A stretch of 64,000 nucleotides of DNA from contig NZ_CP022529.1 in NCBI RefSeq assembly GCF_002237595.1, positions 3,642,501 through 3,706,500 of the forward strand, written 5' to 3'. The notes beneath the pieces are model-generated. The model was given only the letters and a program-made list of their open reading frames with translations, did not search any database and had not been told where the DNA came from. Below are positions 59,823 to 64,000 of this stretch, in pieces. Both the position numbers and the translations under genes were made by a program. The stretch comes from Labrenzia sp. VG12 (GTDB lineage: Bacteria; Pseudomonadota; Alphaproteobacteria; Rhizobiales; Stappiaceae). Positions within the stretch are counted from its first letter, which is position 1, and every line of letters begins with the position of its first letter.

Positions 59823-61346
59823 TCACAGGTCTCTCGGATTGCACAGTGCCGCCAACTCGGACCAGACCGGCCGCATGGCTTCAACCAGCTTCAGATAGAT
59901 GGTGTAGCGGCTGTCATAGTGGGGTTTCATGGCCGGGTCAGGCTGGTGATGACACTTTGTCCGCGTCATGGCCGCTACCGCGTCTTCGTAATCTGCAAAG
60001 AGACCACCGCCGATACCGGCTCCGATTGCAGCCCCCAGCGCCCCGGTCTCCTGCGCCTCGGCAACACGGATCGGAACCCCGAGGCAATCTGCAAACATCT
60101 GCGGCCAGATCGGACTGCGCGAGCCGCCCCCCGATAGAACAGCCTCGTTGAATGGAACGCCGGACGCGGTCAGCGTTTCGATATGCCGGCGATGTTCAAA
60201 CAGGACACCTTCAAACAAGGCCCTCAAGAGATGGCCTTCGCCATGCCAGCCGGCCAGACCGTAAAAGCCCGCGCGAAAATCAGCTGCCTGCCCAGAGCCA
60301 TAGAGAAACGGATGGAAGAACGGATCATCGATGGCCGGCGCGACCTCGCCGATCACATCATTACAGTAGCCAAAGGGATCGTCGTGATGCCTTCCACGCT
60401 CGACCAGTTCACGCACATACCATTCCAGATTGGCCGCGGAGGTGGCGCTGGCTTCGATATTGACGAACCGGCCGGGCGCGAAGCCCGCCGCCATGAAGAT
60501 GGCGGGATCATTGAGCGGTTCCCTTGAAAACACCTGATTGATGCTCCAGGTGCCGGCAATAATCGAGGCCTCGCCCGGACGCACCACGCCAGACCCGAGC
60601 GCGCTGGCGACGACGTCGAAATAACCTCCGCCAACAGGCGTGCCCTCGGCAAGTCCTGTTGCGGCTGCCGCCGGCGCGGTGACGGTGCCGGCAATCTCTG
60701 CCGGCGCCACCAACCGGGGCAAAAGCGCCGCGGCATCCTGCAGACCAAACAGGTCCAGAATATCCGGGTCATAGCGGCAGTCCGGCATGCGGAGAAAGCC
60801 GCAGCCCGACATGTCGGAAATATCACTGACGCGTTCACCGGTGAGCTGATAGGTGATGAAATCCTTGCACAGCATCACTGTCCCGGCTGCATCATAAAGC
60901 TCAGGCCGGTTGGACCTGATCCAGCTGAGGAGAGAAGGTGTCTGCGATGGCCAGGGTTTCTGCAGGCTGAGCGCATGCAGCTGCTCGCCATGGCGTTGGG
61001 CCAACGTCTCCGCATGGTCGGCGGCACGTGTATCGAGCGACTGAATGCCGAGAAGCGGGTCGCCTGCCTTGTCGAGCAGGTAAAGCCCGTTGCCGTGCCC
61101 GGCGCAGCCGACGGCTGCAATTTGCGTGGGATCAATCGCCGCCTTTTCAAGGCAGGCCCGGATCACGTGCTGAGCATTCTGCCAGAGTTCGACAAGCCCC
61201 CGCTCCACATGCCCGGGCCGGGGTGACAGCGACTGGCCGTCCAGCGCCGCCATCGCAATCTGGCGCCCGGCCAGGTCGAACAGCACCGCCTTGATCACCG
61301 TGTTGCCCGCGTCCAGACCCAGCAGATATGTCGTCTCGTCAGCCAC
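59823..61346 (-). CDS. FGGY-family carbohydrate kinase
   Basis: 507 residues from GTG at 61346, which overlaps the aldolase stop region; an ATG at 61376 would add ten residues. FGGY kinase fold: LLGLDAGNTVIKAVLFDL at the N-terminal ATP site, AVGCAGHGNGLYLLD, and LSGGGSRSPIWPQMFADCLG near the C-terminus. It phosphorylates a polyol or ketose. The GlpD-like gene and aldolase in the same operon suggest a sequence of phosphorylation, oxidation and cleavage. Erythritol kinase (about 519 residues), xylulokinase or LsrK-like activity are candidates. Confidence 0.85.
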   Translation of the reverse strand: MADETTYLLGLDAGNTVIKAVLFDLAGRQIAMAALDGQSLSPRPGHVERGLVELWQNAQHVIRACLEKAAIDPTQIAAVGCAGHGNGLYLLDKAGDPLLGIQSLDTRAADHAETLAQRHGEQLHALSLQKPWPSQTPSLLSWIRSNRPELYDAAGTVMLCKDFITYQLTGERVSDISDMSGCGFLRMPDCRYDPDILDLFGLQDAAALLPRLVAPAEIAGTVTAPAAAATGLAEGTPVGGGYFDVVASALGSGVVRPGEASIIAGTWSINQVFSREPLNDPAIFMAAGFAPGRFVNIEASATSAANLEWYVRELVERGRHHDDPFGYCNDVIGEVAPAIDDPFFHPFLYGSGQAADFRAGFYGLAGWHGEGHLLRALFEGVLFEHRRHIETLTASGVPFNEAVLSGGGSRSPIWPQMFADCLGVPIRVAEAQETGALGAAIGAGIGGGLFADYEDAVAAMTRTKCHHQPDPAMKPHYDSRYTIYLKLVEAMRPVWSELAALCNPRDL

Positions 61347-62180
61347 GATTGTAGATGTCCCATGCTTCGTCGCCATCGACGCCCTGGTGAATCATCGCCA
61401 TCAGGGCAGCGACAACCGCTTTCGGGTTGTCATGCTGATAGATATTGCGCCCGTAGACCATGCCTTTCGCACCCTGCTGCATGAGTGCAGCCGATTTTTT
61501 CAGGACGGTCTGCAGATCTTCCTTGCCGCCCCGCGCACAAGGACCGGTACCCTGGCCGCTTCGACGACACGGTGGAAATCGTCCGGGTTGTCAGTGGGGT
61601 CAGCCTTGATGATGTCGGCTCCCATCTCGCTGGCCAGCCGCACGAGGGTGACGATCTTGTCCGCATCGCCATCGACCTGGTAGCCGCCGCGAATATCGTT
61701 AGGCAGCATCACCAGCGGCTCGATCATCAAGGGCATGCCGTATTTATGGCAGGCCGCGCGAACGCGCGAAATGTTTTCCACGCATTGGCGAAACAGGTCC
61801 GGTTCATCAGGAAGCATGAACAGGTTCACCACCACACAGGCGGCATCCATCTCCAGCGCCCCAATGATCGGATCGTCCGCGTTCTGAAGCATCGACCACA
61901 TGACCCGGTGGCGCTGATCGTTATAGGGATTGCCCATGTCGATCCGCATCACCAGTGCCGGCTTGTCCTTTTCCGGGCGCGCCTGCAACAGGTCGGCCTG
62001 GCCATAAGCCATCTGGATCGCATCTGGTCCCGCCTTCACGAGCGTATCAACCACGGCGGCCATGTCCTCCAGGCCAAACATGAAGCTGGGCTCGTTGCAG
62101 ACACCGTGATCGACCGCTACATCGAGGCAACCGCCATGGGTGAACATCCGGTTCATGCGGACTTTCGGGCTCAAACGCAT
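61339..62180 (-). pseudogene. DhnA/LsrF-type class I aldolase, frameshifted
   Basis: The intact frame from 62180 runs to about residue 217 and then hits a stop at 61500-61502. Adding one G to the four-G run (61529-61532, C on the plus strand) restores an uninterrupted 280-residue reading to a TGA at 61339-61341, with normal family sequence (GAKGMVYGRNIYQHDNPKAV). The Schiff-base lysine is Lys192 in IIKADPTDNPDDF, and DVAVDHGV is the conserved N-terminal strand. The cause is either a true one-base deletion or a sequencing error in the run. It overlaps the GlpD-like gene by ten bases at its start. Confidence 0.85.
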
Positions 62181-63898
62181 ATTCTGCTCCTGCTGATTTC
62201 TTCGTTCTGCGGCGCTTCAAGAGAGACGCCGTGATAGGTTTCAAGCTCGTCTATGAGGGTTCTGCGCTGACGGGCCATGTCTTCGACGGACCACCCCAGC
62301 TCTGCCGCGACGATCTCTGCCAGCCTGTCGACCAACTCCAGGCTGAGCTGGCCCCGGATCGCCAGAGTCGTCCGGCGCAGCACGATGTCGGCAAGTGTGA
62401 CGACCCATTCGCTGCTGGCCAGCCAGGCGATCTCTGCTTCGGTGATTTCGCTCGTTGCGCCCAGTCGGGTGTCATCGTCACGGGCCTGGCAGAAGGCGAG
62501 AACTTCCCGTGCCGCCGTGCCATAGGTCGCAGCGCAATACGCTGCCCGCTTCTGGTCAATGCCGAAACTGGAAACGAGATCCCGTTCCAGGATCGCGGCC
62601 GCCTGGGGGAAGTTCCTGCCGCCACCGATGGGCAATTCGAGCGTCCCGGTCTTGCGTGTGTGGCCGAGGGCCGCCAGAACCTCATCAGTAGTCTGCTCGG
62701 CAAAGGCGCGGAAGGTCGTCCACTTGCCGCCGATCATGCAGATCTGCGGCACCGCCCCCTCAAGGCGCTGCGTGAAATGTCCGCGGGAGATCCGGCCAGT
62801 GAAATCGTGATCGCTCTTTGGAAGGGGGCGAATGCCGCTATAGCTGAAGACAATGTCTTCGGCGCCGAACGCAAGATCGGGAAACACCAGCCGGAGCGAG
62901 TCCAGAATATAGGCCTCCTCCTCCGGCTCACAGCGCACACGGCGCGCAGACGCCACCCGAATGTCCGTCGATCCGGCAAGTACCTTGCCGAAAAACGGAA
63001 AGACAATGCAAACCCGGCCATCTGAATTTTCGAAATAGACCATATGACCGCCAAGCGCGGCTTCAAGCTCCGCATTGTCCAGAACGAGATGCGAGCCCTT
63101 TGTGCCGGAGACCAGCGCATCGTGGCCGGTATTGCCCGAAAGTTCGTCAATCGCATCATCCAGCCAGGCGCCGGTTGCGTTGACAATGATTTTGGGCGCA
63201 ACCGGCAGGGCCTGGCCGGTCAGTCCGTCTTCAACGCAATAGCCGTTCCCCTCGGGTTTCAGGCAGGCATAGTTGAGGACGGCACAGTCCGGCGCGCGCT
63301 CCACGGCATCTTTGAGCAATTCAAGGCCGAGACGTTCCGGTTGGCTGATCCAGGCGTCGTGGTAGGTCGCTGAGCAGCGGATCGCATTGGTCAGTTTCGG
63401 CCACCTTATACGCGTGGCCGATGCACCGTCGAACCTGTGTTTCGGCAACAAACGGCGCTTGCGCGTCACCCAGTCATAGAGCGTCAGGCCGAGCTTGATC
63501 GGCAAGGCTCCCCTGTTGGCGGGTTTGCCGGACACACCGAGAAAACTCGCTGCGCTGTTCAACAGCCCGGACAAATAGGACGTGATCGGGATGACTGTCG
63601 GCAACGGGTGCACCAGATGCGGCGCGTTGACCAGCAACGCGTCGCGTTCCCGCAAGGACTCTCGCACAAGATCGAATTCGCCGTTCTCCAGATATCGCAA
63701 ACCGCCATGGATCATGCGCGACGGCGCGGCGCTGCAACCGGAACAGAAGTCATTTTTCTCAATGAGAAGCACTTTCAGCCCCTGCAGCGCCAGATCGCGA
63801 TAGACGCCGATGCCGTTGATGCCGCCGCCGACAATGACTGCGTCGAATGCACCGTCGCGGGCTATCCGGTCCCATATGGTCTGCCGTTCTGCGGACAT
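62171..63898 (-). CDS. GlpD-family FAD-dependent sugar/polyol-phosphate dehydrogenase
   Basis: 575 residues, longer than E. coli GlpD (about 500). The FAD motif is DAVIVGGGINGIGVYRDLAL; SRMIHGGLRYLENGEFDLVR and FSYSGIRPLPKSD are GlpD landmarks, and a C-terminal helical DAO_C-type domain covers about 400-550. It oxidises a polyol phosphate at the membrane. In this operon, with an FGGY kinase and an aldolase, erythritol phosphate or a related tetritol/pentitol phosphate is as plausible as glycerol 3-phosphate. The aldolase start overlaps its 3' end. Confidence 0.87.
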   Translation of the reverse strand: MSAERQTIWDRIARDGAFDAVIVGGGINGIGVYRDLALQGLKVLLIEKNDFCSGCSAAPSRMIHGGLRYLENGEFDLVRESLRERDALLVNAPHLVHPLPTVIPITSYLSGLLNSAASFLGVSGKPANRGALPIKLGLTLYDWVTRKRRLLPKHRFDGASATRIRWPKLTNAIRCSATYHDAWISQPERLGLELLKDAVERAPDCAVLNYACLKPEGNGYCVEDGLTGQALPVAPKIIVNATGAWLDDAIDELSGNTGHDALVSGTKGSHLVLDNAELEAALGGHMVYFENSDGRVCIVFPFFGKVLAGSTDIRVASARRVRCEPEEEAYILDSLRLVFPDLAFGAEDIVFSYSGIRPLPKSDHDFTGRISRGHFTQRLEGAVPQICMIGGKWTTFRAFAEQTTDEVLAALGHTRKTGTLELPIGGGRNFPQAAAILERDLVSSFGIDQKRAAYCAATYGTAAREVLAFCQARDDDTRLGATSEITEAEIAWLASSEWVVTLADIVLRRTTLAIRGQLSLELVDRLAEIVAAELGWSVEDMARQRRTLIDELETYHGVSLEAPQNEEISRSRICV

Positions 63899-63910
63899 GC
63901 CTCTCCCGTT

Positions 63911-63930
63911 CGCCGAAGCTGCCTTCGGCG
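63911..63930 (-). other. stem-loop upstream of the GlpD-like gene
   Basis: CGCCGAAG-CTGC-CTTCGGCG is a perfect eight-bp stem with a four-base loop, 12 bp before the GlpD-like start. It may shape the leader or end the upstream transcript; there is no T tract. Confidence 0.45.
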
Positions 63931-63959
63931 CCCTTCCGTCTCAGTAAGTGGTGACTGAC

Positions 63960-64000
63960 TTAAGCGGCGAGCTCAGTCAGGTGGACAGCAGCGGCCGCGC
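63960..64000 (-). CDS. possible 3' tail of an upstream gene
   Basis: Read on the minus strand, the last bases give an open stretch of 12-13 codons ending HLTELAA and a TAA at 63960-63962. It could be the end of the next gene of the operon, but it is too short to identify and may be chance. Confidence 0.25.
   Translation of the reverse strand, partial: AAAAVHLTELAA

Noticed and set aside
1..64000. Mobile elements, CRISPR arrays, tRNA or rRNA genes
   Set aside because: I found no transposase or integrase motifs, no regularly spaced direct repeats and no cloverleaf or rRNA sequence on reading through the window; short RNAs cannot be excluded by eye.

Overview
The window is about 64 kb of GC-rich chromosomal-type DNA from a marine-style heterotrophic alphaproteobacterium. 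The gene content (TRAP, TTT and many ABC uptake systems, a hydroxyproline locus with an enolase-superfamily dehydratase, GMC oxidoreductases, alphaproteobacterial palindromic repeats) fits the Stappiaceae (Roseibium/Labrenzia group) best. That placement is an inference from gene content, not a computed result. I see no rRNA, tRNA, CRISPR array, insertion sequence or phage gene.

Region 1 (1-13033) is a uronate/glucuronide regulon around a divergent promoter at about 7.1-7.34 kb. To the left run a TRAP substrate-binding protein, beta-glucuronidase, a UxuR-like GntR regulator, mannonate dehydratase, and then three pterin-type genes (FolB-like, a divergent dihydropteroate-synthase-like protein, and a FolM/PTR1-like SDR). 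To the right run the TRAP membrane subunits, a GH31 glycosidase and a UxuB-like reductase. A perfect 20-bp palindrome of UxuR/ExuR type and a weaker second copy lie in the promoter region.

Region 2 (13051-25097) is a hydroxyproline locus: trans-3-hydroxyproline dehydratase-like, cis-3-hydroxyproline dehydratase-like (enolase superfamily), D-hydroxyproline oxidase, 2-oxoglutarate-semialdehyde dehydrogenase, 4-hydroxyproline 2-epimerase, a DapA-type deaminase, a polar amino acid ABC transporter and a divergent GntR regulator with an ATTGGATCCAAT operator. A ProC paralogue sits at its end.

Region 3 (25123-38908) is mixed: a small hypothetical protein, a patatin phospholipase, two tandem orphan TctC binding proteins, a LysR gene divergent from dabB-dabA (inorganic-carbon uptake), a secreted hypothetical, and an exported caspase-SEL1 protein. 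The Xaa-Pro aminopeptidase at its right edge is the last gene of the region 4 peptide operon.

Region 4 (38912-45264) is a peptide ABC transporter operon that ends in the Xaa-Pro aminopeptidase, with a divergent HTH-cupin regulator.

Region 5 (45380-58729) has a MocR regulator between a mandelate-racemase-type enolase plus aldehyde dehydrogenase and a spermidine/putrescine-type ABC operon that continues into a GMC oxidoreductase and a PuuB-like FAD oxidase. A second GMC enzyme follows on the other strand.

Region 6 (58811-64000) is a polyol/sugar operon (GlpD-like dehydrogenase, DhnA-type aldolase, FGGY kinase, MDR dehydrogenase). The aldolase gene carries a one-base frameshift in a G run.

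The least explained item is the pterin-type trio sitting behind the uronate genes, with a DHPS homologue that has lost key catalytic residues. Recurrent strong stem-loops directly after ABC binding-protein genes are a second theme.
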